From positions 434,001 to 498,000 of the forward strand of contig CP085835.1 in assembly GCA_020809705.1 (NCBI GenBank): a stretch of 64,000 nt of DNA, in the 5' to 3' direction. The position numbers and the translations under genes are program-made. Each line of letters starts with the position of its first letter. Positions within the stretch are counted from its first letter, which is position 1. Below, in pieces: positions 53,894 through 64,000 of the stretch. The notes under the pieces were generated by a model. The model saw nothing but the letters and a program-made list of their open reading frames with translations. It had not been told where the DNA came from and ran no database searches. This stretch comes from Calonectria ilicicola. Lineage: Eukaryota; Ascomycota; Sordariomycetes; Hypocreales; Nectriaceae.

Positions 53894-56578
53894 TCATAAT
53901 GTAAAATTGAAAGTGGTATCCTCCACCGATTTCATCATTTGATGATTGTTCTGAAACCAATCCTCAAGCTGGGCTGTGTTGCTCATCCACAACATGGCGT
54001 TTGCTCCTCGCTGACTATTTGTTGTGTTTAACGCAGCACTGTCATCAAGACAGTTGGAGGGAAATGAAGTCTGTGTGTCGTTTGGGTCCAACGTGTCTTG
54101 CTCCATCCGTAGAGGTAGAAGACCTATGGATGTGAGATAATTATTCAATTCTTCATTTTCCATGCTGTGGTCGACTGGCGACACTGATTCTTGGTACTCA
54201 ACATATTGGTGTGCGACTCGATGTAGCACTTGAAATAAGCGGTACATTTTTGCAGCCGCGTCCGATACGGCCGGGGCTGATTCCGTGGAGGTAATGAAGG
54301 CATCAAGACTGGCAAGATCGGCTTTGTCATGAGTCTCAATTACTTGGCAAAACAGAACAATAAAGGGCACAAAGGGAGAAAATAGCAGAGTCCTTCGTAA
54401 ATTAGCACCTTTTCGAAGCTGATATTGCACATCTCAAAGGAAAGATATCTACTAACCAGTGTACATAGGAAGAGAATAGAAGAGGATGCGAGGTTTGGAC
54501 TAAGTTCATGCAGTCCTGATGTCTTTGAAGTGTCTCTCTGGCCGCTTTGACACACTCTGGAATAAAGGTAGTGCGAGACTCTGCAGGAGGGGGACTCGCT
54601 CGGAGTGCTAATGTGAGCAAAGAGAGCCGAAGAACATCGTCTGAAACGTAGAAAAACCGGACTATGTCGGTTCCTAGCTTTCCGTCTGTTTTGCTTGACC
54701 ATTGTGCCTAGGTTTTAGTTAGAATATATGAATGCGAAAGGTTTCTTGGCTCGTAACAAATGGTTCACTTACCTCGTCCGTAGAACCTCGAATCTCTTCT
54801 ATATCTTTGGCTATGGAATCGACACGATACCTTCTCTCAAAATCGGGTTGCATTAGAGCATCCGCACTATACAGCTTCTCGTAAATGCGGCCTTGGCATC
54901 GAGCTGTTTTGATCCACTGATAAATGAAGGTGGAATGAGGGAGGGTTGAAAAGTTTTCTTTAGTAGGCATAGTTGTTGTTAAGTCCCAATCAGACATAGT
55001 TGAAGCTCGTCCCAGGCGAAGAGATAAACTTTTATCCATGTAGTAGACCGACCAAAATAGATATAGCTTAAGTTCATGATCTCGGTCATCCGGTGCAATA
55101 TTCCTGGGCAAACGGTTGTAGCCCAACGTTATACACAGTTCAGCCGCTTTGGAAGTAAGAACCCAGGATAGAGATGGTTTTGAAATCTCCACTGCATGGA
55201 ATGCCTAGCCTTCGAATTAGCTCACTAGGTCAATCTCTGGTGGGATGGGTGCATCTACACCAAGAAGAAGTGCGTTTATCATGGTCAAAGTGGCAGGTAG
55301 ATGCAGCGGAAGGGTACTTAAAGCTGTTTCCAGATTTTTCTGGCATAAACCGACGTATGTTAGGTATTCGTTCCTGGTCTTAACATCGGAATTTGCCATT
55401 TCCCAGAAAATAGAATGCATTCCGGCGTTTGCGATAATAAAATCTGCCATTGAGTAATCTCGAGAGATGTACACGTCAATGCACACACGTAAAAGTTCAT
55501 CGATGTGTAAGACACCGGATATCCAAGCCCCGAAGCTTTCTCGATCGGCTATGATAGATAGCTGGATATTAGTCCTCGCTTCCCCATATTATTAATCGAA
55601 GATGGGGCTAATAATCACTCACCTTTTGCACGGCGGATACCACTGATGGCTTTTTGAATTGGTGGCAGTTTGAGATTGTTAAGTTTAGGGAATGCTATGA
55701 GGTTAGCCATCGTGTATGATGTTTCGAGGACGGCAGCTTGATCCTTTAGATTATTTATAACTTGATGGAGTGAATTAATGGTAGCTAGTAATCGTGGGCT
55801 CTCATCAGATGAAGGTGTCTGGATTATTTCTTGCAGAAAGCTCTGAGAGAAGATAGAATGAAGATCCATGGAAGATTCGGCTTCAATGGTAGGGCTATCA
55901 GAAGCAAGTGGTGTGATGTGGTCTGCCGATATTGGAGGTATTCTTACGAATGGCTCGGCAGATTGCATTCCGTCTGTTTCCTTCTTTACTGGGCGGTCAA
56001 AGACAGGGCCAAACTTGCTAGCCTTTATTTCTCGAAGAATACCAGTGATCTCATTAATCCGAGAGTCGATAGAATCAATCTTCCTTTCACTGCTAGACTG
56101 TCAGAATATTCTCGATGTTTCAAGCAAAATTCCAAGATAACTGGGAAAGACTGGACGTTTTCACGACTTACTATTGACCAGATATGTGGACTCTGGTTCG
56201 CCGTTCCTTGGGTCTATTGTCCACTCTGGTACAGGAGATTTTTGAATGCACGCAATGTGAGCAAGGGTACTTTCTATCACATCGAATCTAAAAATATATC
56301 TTCAAGTCAGCTCAGCCTGTGGATCGGCGTCATCGGAGCTCGAACGGAGTCGATGCCGCCTAATGACATTCCAATGGGGTAGTTTAACGGATGGAACAAA
56401 GATTTCAAATACCTTACGAGCGCGGCAGGATTCGCACTAAATATAAGTCAGTTTTGAACGAAATTCGTTGGTTCCAGGCGCAACAAACAGCACGTAGAGT
56501 ACTTAAGGTTGGAGCGTGCGGATGATCACTACAATGATCTAGCTCTTCCGCCTGATTTTTGGGCGTTTGAGGACTCAT
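53894..56578 (-). CDS. Zn2Cys6 transcription factor with fungal_trans domain
   Basis: Eight exons (56578-56489, 56436-56413, 56287-56172, 56092-55623, 55548-55259, 55204-54773, 54707-54457, 54392-53894) give 723 residues. The zinc cluster is Cys31, 34, 41, 47, 50 and 57 in C-ES-C-RARKIR-C-DRKYP-C-SH-C-VHSKIS-C, with its first part on a 24-nt exon flanked by phase-0 introns. A short coiled coil follows (KIDSIDSRINEITGILREI). The regulatory region has AFHAVEISKPSLSWVLTSKAAELCITLGY-type sequence and LFWSVYYMDKSLSLRLGRAST. Domain order and cluster sequence resemble the regulator at 22579, suggesting they are paralogues. The frame closes at all seven junctions. Targets unknown; the GH106 gene is its nearest upstream neighbour. 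Confidence 0.9.
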
Positions 56579-57582
56579 AATGTCCAAGGCCAATATCTAC
56601 AGTACAAACCAGGTTTACTTCACCGCTTGTAAATCGTTGTTCAACTCTAGATGAATGCGGATGTGTAGATGAGGGAAGGCAGGTGTACGGTCGGACACGA
56701 GCCGGGTCTGCGAACGAAGATCACCAACTAATCAGAAAAAAGGGTTTTCCCCCACCGTAAACAATGGCGTACAAATGTGTCAGAGCCTGTTTCGATTATT
56801 GTGCAGGGGGTCGCGACGCACCTAAGTTATAAGCGACGAGGGGGCTGGTGGGAAGAACTGATACCGCGGAGCCCTCGGGATGCGCGGGTTCCGTGTGATA
56901 TCTGATATCGGGGAAATCTGACCGGGTGCTACCCGAAGGAAAAGTGACCAAATCAGCATATAAGGCCCAACTTAATATACCTGAGACAATGAGCTAAGCT
57001 TTTCGTAAATGAGGGGTAGAAACTGCTCCCGGATAAAACTTGTGTTTGCACAAATGTAATTGTGTGATCACACACGGTCGATATTCATCGTCTAGTGAAG
57101 TGAATCCATCATAGATTTAGTAGCTTACTCTTACCTCCAATCTATTTATTTTTTTCAAAGAAAAACGGCTTGGAGAAATATATTGATCAACCACATTTGA
57201 ATGGGGTTGCAACTCTATTCTTGACAACTGTGCCTCGCTGAGAGACATTCATAGCACCCAGACTCGTTACACTTTGAATATGGCAAATTCCCAATACCAG
57301 ATAGTCAAGGCGGCTTGCCGCAGCCAAGTCAAGAAATGTAGTAGAGGATCGGTCAAATCGCAATGTGGCTCTCCCATGCTCAGTGTAGTAGCGGCCATCC
57401 ATTGAGAAATCGGGGTTGGTCTTGTATTATTCAACCATTGCTGTTGACCTAGCATAAACAAAAGTAGTTTGATAATAGGTAAACTCTTACGGCTAATGTC
57501 GGGATAATTGTAACATTTGCACCCTTGAATCAAACTTAAAGTACATTGAAACCATATATTGAGCACTATCAAACCCTAGTTC
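56579..57582. other. Intergenic, regulator promoter and GH106 3' flank
   Basis: 1.0 kb. Overlapping minus-strand frames at 57187-57572 follow the GH106 stop but have no family match that I recognise. No other feature seen. Confidence 0.45.
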
Positions 57583-60500
57583 TCACTTTCCTATCTTCAC
57601 CTGCTTAAAGGGTGTTACTACTACCTCACCGACTAATCCAAGATCTATCGGCGGAATTTCGCTGAAGCTTGCGCCAAACATGGTTATCAACGGTGCTGCT
57701 CCCGCATTTTCCAACTCATCGCTAATAGATCTAATGTTGTTCCACATTACCGTCGGCACCAAAATCTCAATCTTGTTGGAGCCCTTTACCAAATATTGCG
57801 AGACATCAGCCACTGCATGGGTCACATCCAAAGCCGGAAATCTGTGGCCGTTTACAGACACCCGGGCCGTGTTGAGGACATTATTTAATGTCAAATAGGC
57901 TCCAAGTTTGGCTGATGATTTTGCTGCGGATGGCGGCCAATCGAAGGTCGTGCTATAATAACCAATTCCAGAGGCGTTGACGAGCTCTGGGATGTCAAGC
58001 CATGACACTAGCCCGCTGAGATCATGAGTTGTATTTTTCTTTACTGCAATAACAGTTTGTTCAGACATGTTGGCTGGAGCTTCCCAATGCTCCGCGATCA
58101 ACTTCCACTGGCTGAGAGAAAATGAGGCCGGAACGTCATTTGCATTTATCTTGGTATTCTTTCCTGTTGAGGTTCGTATGACTCCTGCGTTCTTTGAAGC
58201 ACCAACATTGACATCTATGTTGGAACCGCCCTGAAATCTGGCCCCAAGGACATTAGACGGGCTGTCCGTAATGTGGAACGGTGGAGTTGCAATTTCGGTT
58301 GAAAAATCATCCGAAAATGCCAAGATGACACTCTGGTTAGAAGCCAAGCTAATGGGAATTGTAATACTGGATTTTTCCTGGGTATAGATGAGCACGGGGC
58401 TCCGCTCACCAGTCCAAGCGTTGAACCAGTAAGGCTTCTTTTTCGTTTGAACAGAGATATCACCGTAAGACGGTACGAGATCGGAGTAAACAAAAGCATA
58501 GTCCGCCTTTGAGGACTCTCTCCACGCTGTGTACAAAGTTCCGTTCGTATTGGTTGTTATTTGTGGTCGTATTTGAAGCTTGGACAGGGTCTTGGCCAAT
58601 CCTGACCAGGAGGCCTGGTGCACGTTTTTCTGGGTCATGAGATCCGCCATTTTGGATTCAAATCCATTTGATGAAGCGTTGTTATTCGTCGAGTAGAAGC
58701 CGGGTTTTCCATCCGTAAGAACTATGGGCAACCCGGCAGTAGCATACTCATTCAGTTTATCTACCGCTTCTTCGGATAGATTTTGGGAGCTAGGCACGAT
58801 TAGAGCTTTCCATGCTGGTCCATCCGGGCCTAAAACATCATTCTGAACAACCGCTTGAGGCAACAAAAAGTTTTCGGACGATAGGTATGAAAATGACCAT
58901 CCTATCTTGGTGTGAGTTCAAAATCTAATATAAACTCTCGGGCGACTCACCAGCTTTGGTCAATTCAGTAGTATTGTACGATTGCGTCAAGTCGGTGATG
59001 GACAGCTTCCAAAACAATGCAACATCAATCTTGGGGACCCCTGTCTGTAATATTTGCTGTGTCCTTGCCAGGTAGTCCATGGCATCCGCAAATCCATGTT
59101 CCCAAACAGGCTGCTTGTTGTTCCAAGATTCTGAGAAAAGATATCCCCAGGGGACATAGCCTGGCCACGTTGTAGCGTAATAGCTGCCGCTAAAGGCCTG
59201 GCCGTGGATCACATACTGATTAACTCCTCCAACAAAACCTCGTTTTGCTGAGAAGAGCAGGTTTGGAATCGTGTATTGAAATGCTTTCGGCGCTTCAGCC
59301 CCCAGTTCATTCGAAATGACACGTTTTCCGGCTAGGTTAGCCGCACCAGAAAACTGTCGGTAAGCATCGATGTCGTCTAAAAAGCCCAGACTTTCACATT
59401 CCGGGGCGTTGACGTCTGGGATGGTTGCCATCATATCCATAGGGAGGTTGTATGAGGGCTGAGCAGAAAACTCCAGCCCTAGCACAGTATTGGTCCAATT
59501 AACTAGAGTCTGGAGATATTCGCGATAGCCATCCTGGAGCGCTATGTGAAAATCATTTATGTATCCGGTTGTCTCATCAATTTTATCAAGTGAGCATTTG
59601 AATGATCCCGGACTTGTTGTTTGGATTCCAACGTTGTTCTGAGCAAATGCGAGAAGGGGTAAAATTGGGTGGATGCGGTACCCCATAAGTTTCTCTAATC
59701 GATCGGGGAGTGATCGTGACCATGAGATGTTATTGGTCATTTCGACACTATCCTCCCATCCTTAATACACGTCAGCATTTTCCCCTAGCAGCCTTGACAT
59801 CCTGTGCACATACCGTAATTGCCCACTTCAGCCAACAAACTCTTTATGTCGTCATCCAAGATGTACTCTTCCCAAAACTTTGTAATTGTCTCGGCACCTT
59901 TGCTTGAGTAGTGGTCAACGATGTAAGAACCATTGTCAAAAATAGTGGCATCGTCGGTAACCGGAAATTCCAGGTTTTTATGGAGGGAAAGCTTTTGGTA
60001 AAAGGCAAACAGTCTATACGAGTCTGTTTCGACCTCTGTCTTGAAAGATAAAGAAACATGGCCCGTGGTCGTCTTTACTTTTTCTGTCTGTTCCAAAAGA
60101 GTACCTGATTTCAGCACATAGTTCTCATGCGTGACATTAATTATACCTAGGAACGAATTTGAAACCTGGGAGGTGACGTTTTCGGCAGACAAAACCTGAG
60201 CAGAAACAAGAGCGACAAGTTCTCCGGTTCCCCAACCGGGGATAATATCCTCAAAGGTACCACTACTAGGAACTCCTGCCGTAAATGGAACCTATTTATA
60301 TTAGCATATTGACCATGATATCATAATTCTGGTAGATTTTCATACCAGGTCCCACTGCAGGCCTTCATCTTGTGTGCTGGCGGGCACACCTTGTCCTTGA
60401 TTGGGTCCCATCGCAAAGTCCATCTTGAGGCCATGTTCTTTATGCGCTTCGAGTGACGCCTTGAACATGGCTAGAAACTGAGGTGTCCCAAAATTAGACT

Positions 60501-60795
60501 CTGCCCAATCTGCTCCTGGTGGCTGAGCGTTCATTGTACCCCCATATCCGTAGAATGGGAGGAATTCAACACCCCCAGCGCCAATATACGCATTAGACTT
60601 GATATCCTCTTTAACTGTATCAATATCCACGCTGGGATCTGGAAGCCAGTAGCGAAATCGTGGGCGAACAATGACGGAGGGGTTCATGAAAGTGCCATAA
60701 TCGATATTAGCATTGACTTGATCATCAATCAATCCAAGGGTACCTGGAATTAGGTAACCAGCCAAAGCCAGGGCAAAATGCATCACCGCACCCAT
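57583..60795 (-). CDS. Secreted GH106-like alpha-L-rhamnosidase
   Basis: Four exons (60795-60346, 60291-59814, 59760-58951, 58901-57583; introns 54, 53 and 49 nt) give 1018 residues, the usual size for this family. Signal peptide MGAVMHFALALAGYLIPGTLG, then NPSVIVRPRFRYWLPD and AYIGAGGVEFLPFYGYGG, the N-terminal features of GH106-like proteins. The central part has WEEYILDDDIKSLLAEVGNYGWEDS-type sequence, RISNELGAEAPKAF-like KRVISNELGAEAPKAF and YVIHGQAFSGSYYATTWPGY. The C-terminal GH2-like sugar-binding domain is at about residues 880-1000 (GIGYYSTTFDWP, YLTLNNVLNTARVSVNGH). Numerous N-glycosylation sites. It would release L-rhamnose from pectin side chains or plant rhamnosides; assignment to GH106 rests on overall pattern, so activity is inferred. 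Confidence 0.85.
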
Positions 60796-62600
60796 TTTGG
60801 GCTTTCAAAGGATGACTTGTTATGGGGTGACATTCCAATGACTGGTTACGGTTCAAACATATATAAGGAAAAGTTCAGCCTCCATAAAATCTGCTCGTGG
60901 TAATTTGACACGAGAGCCGAACTTCGGTGTCAACTTGGAGCGAAGTGGCTTGAAATAACGCCTAGTTCGTTTTCATCACGGGCTCCAGATCCTGGTTTGG
61001 GTTGCATTTAGCCGGTCGGTCAATCGTATAGGTTCACATGCGCACAGGGATAGTCGTTTTATCAGTGGCAATCCGATGCATATACGCGTATTCGTACAGA
61101 GCAAACAAATAATTGGTTTCTAAACAGCTAATGCGAAATTTCAACGGGAACGGTTGCGAATTACAGTTAGACTGAATGTTACAGACAATTTAAGATTCTG
61201 CTCGCTTTCGGTTTAATTTCATACCCTAGCTGGACTCTCGGACTAATATTGGTACAAAAGTTCGAGAAGAAAGTTGAAGGAGAACATCGACACACGTTCT
61301 GGTCACATTGTATTTCACCCATAATTAAGCTGACGGCGCAAGTCTCAAAGCGGATTTGTGGATGCGCAAGTGTTATGAATGATGAAAAATATCATGATTA
61401 AGTTGTTTTGATCGCCTCGTTGCCGATGAGCATGATCATGGCATCAAATTTAGATCAGCAAACGGATACAATCGACTACGGCTATCCTGTGCCTTGAATA
61501 CGACTCAGTCGGCTGATTTCGGAAAGATCAACAAAACCAAAGAACGGAAAATTACGTCTTAGGCCGTGGAAGATCCGATGTATCCAATCCAACCGCTCGC
61601 ACCCATGACCAAACTAGTTCACCCCACCTTTTCTCCAGAGCAACTTGCCCCGAATGGAACGCTACCATCCAGTGGCTTAGTTTTGACGCATTCCCCGCAC
61701 TTCACTCAGAAACGATGTGACCTACCCCGGGTTTGCCGGCAAGGACACGGAAAATCCGCAAGCATTGCAAACATGTCCCTAATTTAATAATGAACTATGC
61801 TCCTCGACATTTGTGCAGTTGACTACTATGGCCATAAGCTATACTAAACGCTCTTCATGTCTTTTGAGAGTTTTCATCCAAACTAGTTTATAAGTATGGA
61901 AGCCAGCTATCATTAGAATCTTTCTTTCGCAGGCTGGTTGTCACTCATGTTGGGTATTATGGGGACAGACGATTACATCACACTCTTCTCCTCAGTGGTA
62001 ACGCTCTTCGCTTTGTCTTCGGAGGAGCTTCTTAATATATCCAATAAAATCCTTCAAGTAGCTTTAAAAGCGGTTGGTTTAAGCTTAGAGGTTCCTTGCC
62101 GAAACCATAAGACTCACCCGAAGTGAAGGCCCACAATCAGCGATCGCAATTCAACAGGGATACAACGTCTAATCGAGAATTTTAATGATCACCCAGTCTC
62201 TATTCTAGCATTTTTCTTAAAACGCAATTCCAAAATTTATTTTAAAGCTGATACACCCTTAGTGATAGAAACCAGTAGACTTTGACCTGTATTTCTTCAT
62301 GTCTCTTTGTCGATACTGGTCTCCTCCGACTCCGCATTGAGGCGGCAATGCTACCAGAAAGGGCATAGCGCAGCCAGCAATCAGCGGTTATCAGTAAGTC
62401 ATGTATCCAGTGCAATCTACAATTGCCGCAGATGAATCTTGTCACATTGCCGGCTACGGCAAAAGTGAAGTGAACACTCCGCTAATGCGTAGTGCAATGG
62501 TGCCCTATATCCGTTTGACAAATCTAAATCATTGGGTCAACCTACTCTAATTTCTTTCTGATACATGATCTCAATTACTACATAACGAGGCGCATTCAGA
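60796..62600. other. Divergent intergenic region, GH106 and P450 promoters
   Basis: 1.8 kb between divergent genes. Short open frames (61566-61787, 61938-62126, 62242-62445) have no motif. Two TATA-like stretches lie before the GH106 start (around 60860-60868). No repeats or RNA genes found. Confidence 0.45.
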
Positions 62601-64000
62601 ATGAAGGAATCACATGATATTAATTTGTACAAACAGCACTTGTTATTCGCTATCAGTGCTAGTATCTTCATTATTCTCCTCACAAGATTCGCCTTTGTAC
62701 GTCTCCTCCATTCTCCTCTATCCAAGATACCTGGCCCGTCTTTCGCGGCACTATCCAGCCTCCCTCTTGATGGCAGGTACTTTTTAGAAAAAGGGTGCAG
62801 TTACATCGAAGACCTCCATCGCAAATACGGGCCTGTGGTGCGCGTTGGGCCTTCTGAGGTTGTTTTCAACGATCTGACAAGTCTTCGGGCAATTTATGGA
62901 ATTCGTTCGAATATTCCCAAGCCTGAATTTGTCGGTCTTTTCGATAACTATGGATATCCCTGCTCGTTTTCCTCCATCCAGCGCGAGCAACATCGTGAAC
63001 GGCGACGATTCACCAGCAAAATATATACAATGTCCGCAGTGATGGATAACTCTGTTCTGATGGATTACATTCACAGTCAGCTACATAAATTCACTGGGCA
63101 CATTGACCGCCAATTGGGTAAGCCTACTGATGTCTTTCAGTTGGCCATTTATTTTGCACTTGACAACATCACATTTATGGTTTTAAATGAAGATTTAGGT
63201 TTGCTTGATGGACGCAATCCTCATATACCAGAAATGACCCAAAGTAGCTCCGTCATTGCGGTACCATTCGTTCGATTCCCAGTATTGTGTGGCATTACAA
63301 GCACTTGGCTCTTTCGGTATCTGTTGCCCAAGGACCTGTGCACCGCCTTTGAGAGGCTAGGAAAGCACGGTGGATTGTCAAGTTGCATTGGTCAATTAAT
63401 GGAAACAGACACTAATGCGAATGACTTGGATAAGTCAAACGCGTCCACGATCTGGCATATGCGGAGTCAATCTGAATTTGGGGGACAGACCCTAACTGAA
63501 GGGCATGTTAGGAGCGAATGCCTCGATCACATAAATGCTGGTGAGAAATTAATAGTGATCCATTATATCTCGGAGGTCCCTAACAAACCCAAGGAGCTGA
63601 TACAACCGGAGCAACTGTGACCTTCTTCTTTCGCACACTAGCGTTGCCTGAGAACAAAACTTACCAGGACCAACTTCGGCAAGAGATTAGATCGTTGCCA
63701 ACATCTCATTCACTGAAAGATGTCTGCAATCTCCCTTTTCTAAATAATTGTTGTTATGAGGTTCTTCGTCTTTTTGCTCCAGGTCCTGGCTCGCTTCAAC
63801 AAAGGCAAATTCCTTTTCGGGAAAAACCTACAACTATTCCATTCGACAAAGGATCCGTGGAATTGCCTGCAGGGACACTGGTGGGTGTACAGCCATACTC
63901 TCTGCATAGAAATAGGACCATCTTCGGTGAGGATGCGCTCGAATTTCGACCAGAAAGATGGACTGCAGGCGATGCGGACAAACTAAAGATGATGAAGGAG
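62601..64000 (+). CDS. Cytochrome P450, partial (cut by window end)
   Basis: Exon 1 62601-63540 and exon 2 from 63594 to the window end (53-nt intron, GTGAGA..CCCAAG, CTAAC branch) give at least 449 residues, open at the 3' edge. N-terminal anchor HLLFAISASIFIILLTRFAF, then hinge SKIPGPSFAALSSLPL and YGPVVRVGPSEVVFND. The intron falls inside the I-helix; splicing gives INAGADTTGATVTF with the acidic-Thr pair. The K-helix is YEVLRLFAPG (ExxR) and the PERF region FRPERWTAG; the haem-binding loop should lie just past the window. The style is that of fungal P450s annotated as benzoate 4-monooxygenase-like or pisatin demethylase-like. Substrate unknown. Divergent from the GH106 gene. Confidence 0.9.

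Noticed and set aside
57187..57572. Two overlapping minus-strand open frames after the GH106 stop
   Set aside because: No recognisable family, no good start, and the two frames overlap. Treated as 3' flank.

Overview
This window looks like nuclear chromosome of a filamentous ascomycete (Pezizomycotina, probably a hypocrealean Sordariomycete; the species cannot be read from the sequence). The reasons are genes split by many 45-90 nt introns with GT..AG ends and CTAAC/CTGAC branch points, four Zn2Cys6 transcription factors, three P450s, an RTA1 protein, an FTA2-type kinase-like protein and secreted plant cell wall enzymes. I recognise no bacterial genes, rRNA, tRNA, CRISPR array or intact transposon. 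All exon models were built by hand from splice signals and reading-frame continuity; 26 gene loci are listed, one a pseudogene and one cut by the window end.

Layout. 0.9-3.0 kb: a small secreted precursor with two KR-delimited repeats, and a pectin lyase. 4-11.5 kb: an accessory-type stretch with an unknown two-exon gene, a PD-(D/E)XK nuclease-like gene, an FTA2 kinase-like gene and a SERAC1-like alpha/beta-hydrolase whose nucleophile serine is glycine. 11.8-14.9 kb: a Zn2Cys6 regulator divergent from an RTA1 7-TM protein. 15.8-24.8 kb: intradiol ring-cleavage dioxygenase, Baeyer-Villiger monooxygenase, divergent HSL-type esterase and a Zn2Cys6 regulator. Together these could form a catabolic module: ketone to ester (BVMO), ester to phenol (esterase), ring opening (dioxygenase). 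26.6-32.6 kb: P450, Gfo/Idh/MocA oxidoreductase, GNAT acetyltransferase. 33.5-39.9 kb: a tandem secreted/glycan run of DUF1593 protein, GH43 and a GH3 beta-glucosidase broken by two nonsense codons and a frameshift. 40.0-41.7 kb: a second P450, then 3.7 kb with no gene I can support. 45.5-50.2 kb: CAP/PR-1 secreted protein, Dal5-type MFS transporter, small secreted histidine phosphatase. 51-56.6 kb: two tandem Zn2Cys6 regulators. 57.6-60.8 kb: a large secreted GH106-like alpha-L-rhamnosidase. 62.6 kb to the end: a third P450, truncated by the window.

The genes fit a plant-associated or saprotrophic lifestyle: pectin, hemicellulose and rhamnoside breakdown, aromatic catabolism and oxidative tailoring, with local regulators beside several sets. 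Most worth following are the peptide precursor whose repeat core differs only at synonymous sites, the dioxygenase/BVMO/esterase/regulator module with repeated CGGGTT elements in its bidirectional promoter, a 24-nt microexon shared by two regulator genes 32 kb apart, and the decaying GH3 gene.
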